Assembly (NCBI GenBank): GCA_037903355.1
Contig: JBAJFE010000042.1
Location: forward strand, 620,001-684,000
From: Trichuris trichiura
Lineage: Eukaryota > Nematoda > Enoplea > Trichinellida > Trichuridae
Length of the DNA: 64,000 nt
Direction: 5' to 3'
How positions within the stretch are numbered: position 1 is the first letter of the stretch; each line of letters opens with the position of its first letter. The notes beneath the pieces are model-generated. The model saw nothing but the letters and a program-made list of their open reading frames with translations. It was not told where the DNA came from and did not search any database. Positions 12,180-23,104 of the stretch are shown here, piece after piece. The position numbers and the translations under genes were made by a program.

Positions 12180-12400
12180 TCGACATGCGTCAGACGGCAC
12201 TCGACATGCTACTCACGGCATACTACATGCTACTTACGACACACTACATGCTACTCACGACATACTACATGCGACTCACGACACACGACATGCGACTCAC
12301 GACACACGACATGCGACAGACGACACACGACATGCGACTCACGACACACGACATGCGACTGTCACATGTGACATGCGGCACATGTGACAAATGACAAGCG
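12180..12400. repeat. 21-bp tandem repeat and CACATGTGACATG inverted words, left copy
   Basis: About eight units of ACTCACGACACACGACATGCG-like sequence, followed by overlapping palindromic words built from CACATGTG and GTGACATG. The array forces periodic Thr/His/Ala/Cys open frames on both strands (for example 11,833-12,387), which are not genes. The right copy (45,685-45,890) has one or two fewer units. Confidence 0.85.
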
Positions 12401-12465
12401 TGACATGTGACATGCAGATGATGCAATATTGTCGTTGTTTACTAATCTCAACGGATAGCGCCGCA

Positions 12466-12510
12466 CCCCGCCACCCCCCTTTTTTTTTTTTTGGGGGGGG
12501 CGGGGGGGCA
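12466..12510. repeat. C6-T13-G8-C-G7 homopolymer run
   Basis: A C run, a T run of about 13, and a G run broken by one C follow each other with almost no intervening sequence. The C and G tracts are complementary, so the region can form a T-looped hairpin, and the G strand could form a quadruplex. The same structure is at about 45,955-45,998, where tract lengths differ by one or two bases. Confidence 0.85.
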
Positions 12511-12944
12511 GCTATCCTTTCCATGCACCTTATTCTCAAGTAGAATGTATCTCACCCGCCCTCCCCTCCGGAAACCAATATCTAAACCCACTATTCCCTA
12601 TTGGATGTGAACCCTGTATGCATGCTGGAACCTATAGTGCCTACCCTCGCCCTGCCTACTGCATACTTACACGTTGATCCGGAACTTTTCCATTTTTCTC
12701 TTTCTTTTCTTGCTCCTCTTGTTGTCCATGTTCGTTTCTTCTCGTTTCTTTTCCGTCGTCGAATTGTCTTCTTGCATCCGTTGGTATGGATCCTAAACAC
12801 GGAACCATAAACCTTATGAAATGTTGGACTGCAACCGCGATAGAAAAGACACGCGCCAGTTGAAAATTTTATTCACGCAATCACACAAAATGTATGCGTA
12901 GAAGTGTTATTCACGAAATCAACAAATTCTTCTTTTCATTGTTT

Positions 12945-12992
12945 TTCAGAGCTTTCAGGACTGGCCAGGTCCCGTCGTCAGCAAGTCAGCAG
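12945..12992 (-). repeat. Hammerhead-like motif
   Basis: On the minus strand this reads CTGACGA, C, GGGAC, a CTGGCCA loop, GTCCT, then GAAAGCTCTG. It is preceded by a pyrimidine-rich TTTTCATTGTTTTTCAG on the plus strand. A second, weaker member (TTGACGA...GTCCGGAAAGC) is at about 13,643-13,675. Both are duplicated in the right copy near 46,435-46,480 and 47,131-47,165. Confidence 0.5.
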
Positions 12993-13129
12993 TTGTCCAT
13001 TCGAGTGCTTTTCCTGAAAAAGAAATTTTTGTCACAAAAAGTCGATTGGACAAAATGTACTTATCTTTTCAAGAAGAGGGCCAAATTTCTTCAAAGTCGA
13101 ACTATAAACGCTAAATTAATTAATTAATT

Positions 13130-14400
13130 TCATATGAACAACATGCGACTGCTACGATATTCCCTTCATGCTGTAACATGCATACATGCAGCAGTGACGC
13201 GACAATGTCGAACGACGTCCACTTTGTCTCTTTTTAAATTGTTCCACACAACCATTTGGCAATTCTAAAAACCTAAAAATGCAATTCTAATCTTGCAAAT
13301 TTGACTTCCTGCAAAGGGATTACCTTATCAGCATTAGTCGCCAACGCCGTCCTTATCTGCATGTCGAAAGACTAAAACGATAAGATTAAATTCTTGAAAT
13401 TGTACAGTTTCTTTTGCTCTATTGATCACCTAAAACACCTTGTCGCTTTTCTTTGAATGCGGAATAATTGTCGCACAAAATTCATTGTTGTAAAGGGGAC
13501 ACCATATGCTAATGACAAGATGTGCTTGTACATTGTCAACCTGAAAGAGTAAAAAGTTATCATAATAAAACTTTTTATTTTATACTTACAGGAACAGCAA
13601 TATCTGTTCTTCATTTCGGCAAACAGATTTTTTATCAGTCCGTTGACGACAGGATGAGACGAGTCCGGAAAGCTCTGAGAAACATTGCAGAAAACTCGCT
13701 TTTGTCAAACGAGTTTTTAGTAAATAACACTTCGACGCAAAGACAAAAAATATAGCAAACAAAAAGTGAGGAGTCAAAATATGGAACTGTGTAAAGCACA
13801 GCTGCGACTAACGAAAAAGGAGGGAGAGCGATCACAGTTCAGCCGATGTCGTCGACGAGAAAATCGAAAAATGAGATTAAATTTACCGTGCTCTGCTCAC
13901 ATCGATGCTTATTATGCAAATTTGACCGTGACCGATAAACCTTTACACTGTTTGCTTTGCAACGAGTGTGAGTGCTCGGCTGACTAAAACGGAACGAATT
14001 ATTTACACAAACTATTTACTTTACTAATACGTCGGATTGGAAGGGCAACTGCGCAAGCCTTGAGGCAAATTTAACTTTGAGTAAACATTGTCATATACAA
14101 TGAAACTTAATATTTTTTAAAACTGAATTTGATCCTCTCTTAAACACAAATAAAAGGCGTTATTAATGTGATTGTTTCAACACGTGAGCATAAATGCCAA
14201 GAATCGATGAGAAAATGAAAATGCAAATTGAATGAACTTTTTTTTACCCAACTTCAAAAAGTATGGTAACTGATAGAAAATAATGCGTTCCAACAAAAAA
14301 ACCGCAAATGACAATAGCTTTACTTGTGCTTCGAAGGAACCAATAAGAATTCATCATCGATCCTACCAAAACAACAATTTTACCTGAATGTTAAACCGCA
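13130..14400. other. Stretch without a supportable gene
   Basis: On the minus strand a GTAAGTATA donor (about 13,590) and CTTTCAG acceptor (about 13,541) frame a ~49-nt intron present in both large copies. The joined frame ends ...FRIQRKATR plus two or three residues and a stop. Over the ~50 codons I compared between copies, non-synonymous changes outnumber synonymous ones, and part of the frame is the hammerhead-like repeat itself, so I do not call a gene. Confidence 0.35.
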
Positions 14401-14944
14401 AAGAAGCCAAATGAAATGAAACGATTTATCAATCAATAACTATCTATATCCCTGCGCTAAACAACCATTTCTTTGCACCCGTAAGCAATAGAAACACGTT
14501 AAATAATACTAATGATAGCACAGTTCTCAATGGCCGTCGTACAGTGATGTATTGGGAAATGTATTAACGCTACGAAGGGACATCTGCTTTCATGGAATTG
14601 CAGAACGTTACTTATCCTTTGCGTATTTTTAATTCTTGAATTCCTAAATCTCCCACTTCCTCATCTTTTCCTAGGCTCACTGAATACACCATGCAGATTA
14701 GTAATAACCTTTCGCATGCTAATTCATCTCCATTCTTCTTTGACATATGTGCAAACGACTAAAAACTGATCCGAAGCATATTGGCTACTTAAAGCTCCAA
14801 TAAGTTGTCTGCAAAATAAAGGGTAAACTGTCCAAATTAATATTGTCAAAAATAAACAAACGTTTTTTCCATTTGAAAATATATCAGTATATGATGGTTA
14901 TTGTTCCGTAGTGTTTGTTCACATTAACACATTCGTTTTTCGTA

Positions 14945-15395
14945 ACACAAGTTGCTTCGCAATGGGATAATGTTTCATGGCTTTTGGCTTTTCCCGTTTA
15001 TTGTCCGTGGTAGTATCTGTAATTGAACGAAGCAGCTGCTCTACCAACGGATGGATGAGCAATTATTAGGAAACGATATGTAGAAATAAAGCAGTCAACT
15101 TTATTCAAGAACTTTCGGAACGCTTTAGTTCCGTAGTCAGAGAGATGGAGGAGAGCTCGTTTTTGGTCCTCGGGAAGAGCTCTTCCCCATCTCACTGACG
15201 ACGGAATTAGAGCGTTCCAAAAGCTCTGAAATAAAAAGTTGAGCGTATTGGTCCTGTACGATTTTCCTTAGTAAACGCTCATCCATTCGTTGGTAGAGCA
15301 ATTGTTTCATTTAATTACAGATACCACCAAAGACAAAAAAGGGAAAAAGCCGTAGAAGCTCTACCAAAAACCACTCATTTTTCTGATTACAAATG
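14945..15395. mobile_element. Foldback element with hammerhead-like arms (copy 1)
   Basis: The two halves are inverted. The left half has GGCTTTTCCCGTTT, a CTACCAACGGATGGATGAGC block and ATTATTAGG. The right half has CTGACGACGGAATTAGAGCG (hammerhead-like arm, GTTCC then AAAAGC), GCTCATCCATTCGTTGGTAG and GGGAAAAAGCCGTAGAAG. No protein is encoded, so it is non-autonomous. The empty, uninterrupted version of this locus is the reference for the insertion in the right copy at 48,778. Confidence 0.75.
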
Positions 15396-15519
15396 CGCAG
15401 CATGAGTAATAAGAAAGATTAAAAGTTAGAAATTTTTAATTACGAAGTATTAATGTACCTCAGTTTTTCAAAATCAAAACAACGTGTTTCCTTCCATAGA
15501 AAGAACCATGACAAAGCCG

Positions 15520-15985
15520 TGTTAACATAAACACGGGTGCTTTGTAACGGGCGCCTGTTTCATGTTTGTTAGATCTTCTACTACTTTTCCCGCTTTTGTC
15601 TCTGTTGCTATCTGTAATTAGTCGAAACAATTGCTCTACCAACGAATGGATGAGCGATTATTAGAAAAAATTCAAAGACAATACAGTCAGCTTTTTTATT
15701 TAGCGCTTTCGGAACGCTCTGCTTCTGTCGTCAGTTCCGTCAAAAACTCCTTCATCTCACTGATGACAAAACTAGAGCGTTCCGAAAGGTCTAAATAAAA
15801 AAGCTGACTGTATTGTTTTTGAATTTTTCGCAATAATCATTCATCCATTCGTTGGTAGACCAATTGTTTATACTAATTACAGATACCATCACACAGAGAA
15901 AACACGGGAAAAGCCGTAGAAAATTGAACAAACAGCCGTGTTAACAATCACAAATCAAATCTATTTATAAACACGGCGGTAGAAG
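15520..15985. mobile_element. Foldback element (copy 2)
   Basis: Same architecture as copy 1: a terminus GGGTGCTTTGTAACGGGC, TTTTCCCGC, CTACCAACGAATGGATGAGC, a central pair of hammerhead-like arms (CTGATGAC ... GTTCCGAAAGG), then GTTGGTAGACC and GGGAAAAGCCGTAGAAAA. The arms are more decayed than in copy 1. It lies in the first unit of the 1,009-bp tandem duplication. Confidence 0.7.
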
Positions 15986-17490
15986 AAAGAAATTACTAAT
16001 TAGTCTCATTTCATTTCCTTTGCTAAGGAAAGGAATTGCACAGAAAATTTAATGAAGAGTTTATCAAAACTTTTACCTGTGATTAGTAATACTTCCGCAA
16101 AAACTATAAACAAATGTAAAGTTTTCGAACGAAGAATCGTTAATCTATTGCAAATGTGGAAGTTATCATTTTCCTAAAATGTTTAGAGAAATCATAACAA
16201 AGCACTTTAATCTTGTAAGCAAATTAATAAACAATAATAAACAGCGCTTGTTAAAAAACTGCGCATCTCACAAAGCACATCAGTTTTTCAATGTCTTCGC
16301 CGTAATCATTCGCTTAATATGGACGATGAAGACAAAACATGATGGATCAATGCATACGACAAACAGCTCTTCTCTCCATCAGTAACGTTTGTACTTAATG
16401 AGCTGTTCTTAACCCGTCTAATTGAAAACATCGTTGATAATCAGAATTATGGCTTACGAAACTTCCTTTAATTCATAAATGCTATTAAACGAAACAACTG
16501 CTCTACCAACGGATGGATAAGTAATTATTAGGAAAAACTGTACAGAACCAATCCTCAGAAATGTCGTCAGTGAAATGGAGGAGAGCTTTTCCCGAGGTTC
16601 AAAAATGAGCTCTCTTCCATCTCATTGACGACGGAACTAGAACGTTCCGAACGCTCTCAGATAAAGTTCAGTGCATTGGTGCCGTACAATTTTTCTTAAT
16701 AATCGCTCATCCATTCGCCGGTAGAGCAGTCGTTTCGCTAATTCACACAAATACAATCACACAGAGGAAAAACTGAAAAAGCCGTAGAAAATCTATTAAA
16801 ACCCATTGGGTTTTCTGATTACTAATGCACAGTATCAGTAAAAAGAGAGATTATACGTTAGAAGTTTCTACCTACGAAATAATGCACCTCAGTTTTTCAA
16901 AATGAAAAAAAATATTTCATTCTAAACAAAGAATCACAATAAAGCCCTGTTGACAATGACAAATGAGAACTATTTGTAAACACGGTGGTACCAGAAAAAA
17001 ATTACTAATTAGCTACGTTCACTTCTTCTGCTAAGCAAGGGATATGCATAGAACATTTAAGGATGAATTTTTTCAAAACTTATACCTATAATTGGTAATG
17101 CTTTTCCAAAAAGTATAAACAAGTGAAGTGTTTTCGAACGAAGAATCGTTAAAATATTGCAAATGTGGAAGTTGTCATTTTCTTAAATCGTGTAGAGAAA
17201 TTATAACAAACCACTTTAAACTTGTTAACAAATTAATAATAATAACAAAGAGCGTATGCTAGAAAATTCGACATTTCATATAGCACATCACTGTTTCAAT
17301 GGTATCTTCATGGTAATCATTCGTTTAATAAAGATGAAGAAGCGAAAATATTATGGATAAATGCATACGACAAACCGCTCTTCTCTTCATCAGTAACATT
17401 TGTACTTAATGAGCTGTTCTTAACTTCCATATTTGAAAATATCGCCCGTAATGAGAACTATGTATTACGAAACTTCCGATAATTCATTAC
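15540..17490. repeat. 1,009-bp tandem duplication carrying a foldback element
   Basis: The word CGAACGAAGAATCGTTA occurs at 16,126 and 17,135, and the flanking sequence (foldback element plus ~500 bp containing CATACGACAAAC and GAGCTGTTCTTAAC) is repeated in the same order. The right large copy has only one unit (about 49,325-50,310). The two units differ at roughly the level seen between the large copies, so the duplication is not recent. Confidence 0.8.
16480..16990. mobile_element. Foldback element (copy 3)
   Basis: Contains CTACCAACGGATGGATAAG, a reverse-oriented TCGTCAGTGAAATGG half, TTGACGACGGAACTAGAACG with GTTCCGAACGCTC, GCTCATCCATTCGCCGGTAG and a GAAAAAGCCGTAGAAA end. It belongs to the second unit of the tandem duplication and has no counterpart in the right large copy. 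Confidence 0.7.
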
Positions 17491-19279
17491 ATATTTGGCA
17501 TATCTTCAATTATACGGACAAGTTACGATGAAAATATCAAGTTCATACAATGAAATACAATCTTTGGATGATTCCAACCTGCCGCTGCAAAAGTATAAAA
17601 AATAAGAAGCCGCTTTCAAGAGTAACTCAAATTCAGCAACTTTAGCTGCACTTTAAACAATCAAAAGTTTTAGCGTAATTATGGCATCTAACTGAGTAAC
17701 AGCTTATGGATTTCATCACGTCACGTTGAGATAAACTGGATCATACGCCTGCATTAAGTAGAAAAATGATGTATACTTTTCTGATATTAAAAGTGTCTTC
17801 TTTGACATTAAACGACAGCGTGACGACAATGCAACTATTCGAAGATCGTTCTATTATTACGACTGATTAGTGAGCATACTTTTAAATGATTGCAACACGT
17901 CTTATTGTGCTACTTTGCTACGTTGTCTAAAAAGATGAGACAGAGACGTTTTTCTTGTTTTGTCAATGCACAATAAGGGACACTTGCATTTCATGTAATC
18001 AAAACATTTTCTGCTTTTCGCCGAAATGAACTTCAATTTCGTCATTCATAAATTAACTATGAAAGAACCATTGGCGAATTACAAGTAATTTTAAAACGTC
18101 GCTCTTAAATGCTTCAATAACATCGCTTATAATAAACTAAAACAACTTCAGAATAACCGACGCCGACATAAAATGCCTCTTCGTCGTATCGTACAATTAA
18201 TCACTTGCCGTAAAGAACAATTCTATAAAAAGTTTTATCTTTACATGTTGCAATAGCGAAGAGAATAAATTATTGTTACGAGTCGAAATTGCGCGGCCTA
18301 GCAAATTATTTATTAATTTGATGGCAATAGAATCTAAATGATCAGAAACGACTGCAAATTTCATTCAGAGTACATTATTTAACAGTGTATATTTAAAACC
18401 CACAAAACTATTCAAAACAAGTACTTTTAAACCCGCTGCGTCCCTCCTTAATCTTTACCGCCATTCTTACATATTTCTGCATTCGTAATGAAATTGCAAA
18501 CGTCGTACGAACCGAACACCGGTTAATGCTATTTTGAAAAAATTTACAAAAAGAACAAACAAATTATTTCTCCAACATTTAAATAGGTATCAATAGAATT
18601 GGCGTCCATTTATCTTTTCAATTTCAACTATGATAATTTTTCCTATGAGATTGAAACAAAGTAAAGTGAGCCATTCTTTTATCTGCCAAATTTATTGAAA
18701 TATATGCTGAGCGGATATTGTTTTAAAACTTTCAAGGTGCTCTTAAAATAGACGTTAAATTACTTCAGAGTGAAAAGAGCAATCGATGAAAAAGGACGGA
18801 AAGAAGACAACAGCTGACAATGATGCGCTAACTGGTCAGTACCGATTCAATTACAATTTCCTCTTGTAAAGAAGCGGAAAATCGCTTTACAGACGATACA
18901 GTAAAGAGATCATAAGAATAATCACCAAAATGAACAATTCATTAATGTTTATATGAAAAAAGTATGCAAAATTGATCACTTCAATGCCATTTTAATAGTC
19001 TAAATTGCTTGCTTAAGAAAAATTTAACAGTACATATATACAACGAATACATTATAAATTAAATATAAACTTTTACCTGATGATATTGACATGATGAGGA
19101 ACTTTCTGTTTAAAATATAAACAATAGAACCTTCGGTAATGATGGAACTTATATTGTTTCTTTTACGGTCAACGGATAAATCATACAAATATTGTTTTTT
19201 TCATTATTTCACAAATGTAACCATGTTTCGCTCATTATGTTTACATAAATTGTAATATAAACACTAGCAAATAGGGTCA

Positions 19280-19530
19280 GCTAATTTGCATTATCTTCTT
19301 CATCGCAAACATAACAGCAATAGTACTTAACCAAAGTAAACGAACTATAGCAGAAGGTCAGCTAAACTACTTCTTAAAGTAAAGCAGCTAACTGAAGATT
19401 CAACGTTAATTTGTGTTTCTAAGCCGCTTATAGCGAAGTTCAAAGGGTCAGACATTAATTTGCATAAGGCCGATTTTTAGGGTATATAATACACACAGAC
19501 TGCTCGGCAGTTTAGTGCGTCTTTGCCCGT
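19280..19530 (+). promoter_or_regulatory. Promoter-like module upstream of (GT)n, left copy
   Basis: Two ATTTGCAT octamers (19,284-19,291 and 19,458-19,465), each preceded by GGGTCAG, and TATATAATA at 19,483-19,491, 25 bp after the second octamer. The stretch AATTTGCATAAGGC to GTATATAATAC is almost identical in the right copy (52,231-52,264), although neighbouring sequence is far more diverged. The right copy has TCAGT 29 bp after the TATA start; this copy has TTAGT. The octamer and TATA are established Pol II or snRNA-type promoter elements; what would be transcribed here is (GT)n-containing RNA, which is inference. Confidence 0.5.
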
Positions 19531-19659
19531 CTGTGCTATATGCGTGGTGTGTGTGTTGTAAGCTTTCAGTGTGCACTGATTCGTGTAACAGTTGCAGGGC
19601 ACGTGCTGCGCGGTGCGGTGTGTGTTGTGACGCGGCGTGGCGCAGGGTAGGGTGGGGTG

Positions 19660-19715
19660 CGCGGTGTGTGTGTGTGTGGTGTGTGTGCGCGCGCGCGTGT
19701 GTGTGTGTGTGTGTG

Positions 19716-19747
<32 letters not shown>

Positions 19748-19857
19748 CGTGTGTGTGTGCGTGTGCGTGTGTGTGTGCGTGTGTGTGTGCGTGTGTGTGT
19801 GCGTGTGTGTGTGCGTGTGCGTGTGTGTGTGTGCGCGTGTGTGTGCGCGTGCGTTCA
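19660..19857. repeat. Interrupted (GT)n microsatellite, left copy
   Basis: About 200 bp of GT units interrupted by GCGT variants. Long Val/Cys and Thr/His frames here are artefacts. Homology between the left and right large copies stops within this tract. Confidence 0.97.
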
Positions 19858-19859
19858 AG

Positions 19860-21545
19860 TGAGGGCTGAAAGGGAAGACAAAAGAAATTCAAAGGGAGAG
19901 CAAAACTGGATAACCGGAAGGCAGGGAAAGCTAAGAATGCAACAATTCACAACGGGGAAAGCATACGCCGGTGATTAACGTCTCTGATGAATAGCTGAAT
20001 CCGCCAGTTCTGTAAGATATCAGGGAAAGAGCAAAACGTGGTAATTCGCAAGATTCTCAGGTAAGTGTTCGTGCACTACATGAGTCGGCAGAAATAAGCT
20101 TTTCCTACTTCAACGAAGACTATTTGTCCGTTTCCAGCAGCTAATTTTTCTCTACAGCACCGTTGGTTTTGTTACTGTTTCTCTACCTGGTGTTTCGTAC
20201 CTCCAGTCAACCTAACGGCCACCCAAAAGTCACTGGTTTAGTTCAAAATCAAGTCACTTAGGCTCAGCAAATGAAAATTAAACCATTTCATCACAATGAA
20301 GGTTTACTAACCTGTTACAACAAATCTTATCTTCCTTCTTCCAGAAATCAAAAGTCTTTCGTATCAGACATGCATTGAACTGATTTTTTCATGATCTGCA
20401 GATGGACAAACGAAGCGTAACTATTCAACGTTCTTTATTCACTGAAACAGTACCATAACTTGGCTTTCATACATCTTTACGTTGCCGTACGTCGCACGCG
20501 TGTGAATCAATTAGAATACTTCTCATGTATGCCATATCAGTAGCCAACTCAATTCAAGCGTCCAGAACAAGAAAAAACTACATGATTAGTGCTGAATGAG
20601 CACAAAAGATTTCTAAGAACACGGGAGCACTTTACATAAGCTTGGCGGAAGACTACACTGATAACGTGCGAGCAGTGTTTTTAAGCAATACTATTTCAAT
20701 AACATATAGATTTCGCAACTGTAATGCAAAAATAATGACATCTCGCTGTAACGTGTTTGATGAAAACCGACAGTGCCGCCTAATAAAGCTTGTCCGACTT
20801 CGGACTTAATCTAGCATAACGCCTGACTCCACTGGTGTTTTTAAATAGAATTAAAACGCGGATAGTTTCTTCCGCCATAAGCATTTGAGATGACCGAGGC
20901 GCAACTTAAGAAATATGTCTTCTGAGACGTGCAGTCAAGAGAGTCACTTTAGAGCAAAACGGTTAATACCAATCATATGTAACTGAAGAAACATTAACCT
21001 AGAAAATTATAATGCAGAAATATTGCTAACAAAGAGGCGTTAACAAAACATTATTGCCTTTGGAGACTGAACAGTGCGAATCGCGATTACAGTAATCAAT
21101 CATATCCTGAAAGCCTTGCCAGGTGTACGTTCAATTCTGTTTTTTCCAAATAAATGAATTCTATCCAACTACGCAATACTTCGGAGTCGTTTTCCTGCTT
21201 ACAGCTCTCGTAAGAACAGGTATTCATGCTGCTTGTACAAGTGTTTTTCATTACACTGAACTGCACATAGTCAAAATGAAGAATAGCTGACCATTCGCTG
21301 AAAGCATACGCTATATTCATTTGCTGATTACTACAAAACACTGGGTGGCCAGCTTGATGTTTCACGGCGCCTGAACTGATCTATACTCTGAAACATTTCT
21401 TAAATTTACAATTATGTTACCTTTTGATTGTTTTACTGTTCCCTTTGAACATCCTCACAAATAGCTCGCGAACGCTTTGTTCTTATTGATGGAATGAGTT
21501 CGGATGGAATGAGTTGTTCTGAAGTTCCGGAGCATGTAGCTCCAC
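19860..21545. other. Single-copy stretch, nothing recognised
   Basis: I see no duplicated sequence, no domain and no element in this stretch. A minus-strand frame at 21,096-21,365 (89 codons) has no recognisable motif and ordinary composition; I do not call it. Confidence 0.5.
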
Positions 21546-21547
21546 CA

Positions 21548-21770
21548 CCTCACTGACGACGGAACTAGAGCGTTCCGAAAGCTTTGAACAATAAAACAGT
21601 TGAGTGCGTTGATATCTGTACTTTTCTTAATAACGGCTCATCCATCCGTTGGTAGAGCAGTTGTTTAGTTTAATTACAGATAACAGCACAACGAAAAACG
21701 GGAAAAGCCGTAGAAGACTTTACAACCATGAAAATTCAACCCGTTACAAAACATCCAGTTTTCAAGGACT
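21548..21770 (+). mobile_element. Single-unit hammerhead-like element
   Basis: The clearest single (not foldback) unit. CTGACGA at 21,553 is followed by C, GGAAC, TAGAGC, GTTCC and GAAAGC, then AATAACGGCTCATCC, GTTGGTAGAGCAGTTG, AATTACAGATAACAGC, GGGAAAAGCCGTAGAAG and a 3' end ATGAAAATTC...CCAGTTTTCA. It has no coding capacity. The order of blocks matches one half of the foldback elements and the element at 57,325. Confidence 0.75.
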
Positions 21771-22399
21771 TTGACTACATATTTAAATGATTACTTTGGA
21801 CCTAAATAAGCAGAGGGAAAAGAAGTCGATAAAAATTAGCCATCGCTCAACGTGTACTGCATTTTCTCATTCTCGCCTTCTCTTTTTTTGTTAATTTAGC
21901 TATAAGGATGGAAAGCCAGGTTGTGGCCTAATTCAGGACCACTTAATATCCCAGTTCTTGCTTACGTTGGAGACAGGTTGTTGTCCAACTTAATAATTCT
22001 ATACATTGGTTAGGGCAGTGTTTTTTATTTGAATTTACTTCAGGGAAAAACAATTACTTGCTGCTAAGCCCCTTTGGTTATCTTGTAGGGGTAATACATT
22101 TACTGCCACCGGGAATGCTTATCGACCGGCAAACAAGTTAGTTACTTTGATTTGTTGCACTTCTGTTGCCTAACTTTTTTTTATTCAGCTGATATCTTCT
22201 TTGCTACTAAGCATTATTCCCTCTTGCCAATACCCATTCAATGTAACTGGTCGTTCCAAAACATTTGTAAATGTAAAAACGGAGAATCCCATTGTGCCTG
22301 TACCAGCTGCTGGAAGAGGCCCCCGCTGATGTCAACAACACGAGATCGTTGTCCCTACCTGGCATTAACTTAAGACTACTCACAGGGCGGTGTGACTGT

Positions 22400-22690
22400 G
22401 GGCCCCTCCTGTTACGGGACCGTGTCCAGTTTGCAGTGGGTCTCCCTGCTTGAGCTCGCTGTCTTCGTGCGCCATTGCTTCCTTGGACTTTTGTCTTTTC
22501 ATAGGTTACTGTCCTTTCTCGATTATTCACCTTAATAGGTAGCAACGGCGGTCTATATAAACGGCTGAGGCGGGAATGGTTTGGGTAGCTGAATTGGCCA
22601 TGTTTCTGTCGTGCCACTACCGCTGTTCTGTACCCTCGATACAAAGTTAACAAGATTATTCTTTCAATAAAAGACATATATCAGTCGTAT
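22400..22690 (+). mobile_element. LTR-like promoter/poly(A) cassette (possible solo LTR)
   Basis: TATATAAA at 22,554-22,561 is followed 110 nt later by AATAAA (22,666-22,671), the spacing expected of an LTR with a short R region. A plausible 5' end is TGTTACGGGACC (about 22,409), of the kind seen in Ty3/gypsy LTRs, and a CA end lies near 22,700. I cannot find a matching target-site duplication, a primer-binding site or retroviral coding sequence, so this may be a degenerate solo LTR or an unrelated promoter plus poly(A) site. A minus-strand frame of 156 codons over it is a shadow. Confidence 0.35.
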
Positions 22691-23104
22691 ATCGTCGCAG
22701 GTAGCTCTGCTGCTTGATTCAATGTTTCTATGCTGTTTTTTTCTTGTATGTATTTGTTACGGAAACTGCAAAAAGCGTTTATTTGTACTTGCGAATCCTC
22801 GGAGCATTTGGAACCCTAAGTGGTCCATTGTTAAAAGTAACAAAATTTATGCTAAGTTTCTATTTAATGATGGGCACGCTTTTAGAATTGATCAAAGGCG
22901 TGACAGAAGACGCCTGGATTTGACTTGGAAGAAAGTTGGGTTGTCGCGTGTCAAGGACAACTGCTTTGCAGCTTGTTGGACAAAAACCTATTCGAGGATG
23001 CCCCTATGGCAAGCTAATCGCTCTCCCTGGAGGTACCCTCTGCCAATGTACGCTTCATAATATCTTATCGCGCGAGAGAAAAACCAGTATCCCCTATCTT
23101 TCAG

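Larger units (their letters stand above)
6000..14400. repeat. Segment b, left copy
   Basis: This is collinear with 39,556-48,000 at a few percent divergence (about 2% around 12,600-12,800 by eye). It contains a decayed plus-strand gene, a 42-bp minisatellite, a minus-strand splice-signal-rich tract, a 21-bp tandem repeat, a C/T/G run and small hammerhead-like relics. Differences between the copies are mainly small indels and changes in minisatellite unit number. One clear example is a ~40-bp stretch present at about 43,003-43,043 and missing near 9,535. Confidence 0.85.
14400..19860. repeat. Segment c, left copy
   Basis: Collinear with 48,000-52,643 but clearly more diverged than segments a and b: roughly 10% or more around 17,500-18,400 by eye. 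Homology ends inside the (GT)n tract. This copy alone carries a 1,009-bp tandem duplication (15,5xx to 17,490), while the right copy alone carries a palindromic insertion (48,778-49,037). The stretch 17,490-19,270 has no open frame of note and no element I recognise. Confidence 0.8.

Noticed and set aside
13426..13835. A short spliced minus-strand gene ending in FRIQRKATR
   Set aside because: Between copies non-synonymous changes outnumber synonymous ones, the 5' part differs by frameshift, and part of the peptide is the hammerhead-like repeat.
19448..19892. Open frames of 70-136 codons rich in Val/Cys or Thr/His
   Set aside because: They are read-through of the (GT)n microsatellite and exist in several frames and both strands; the same applies at 52,288-52,945.
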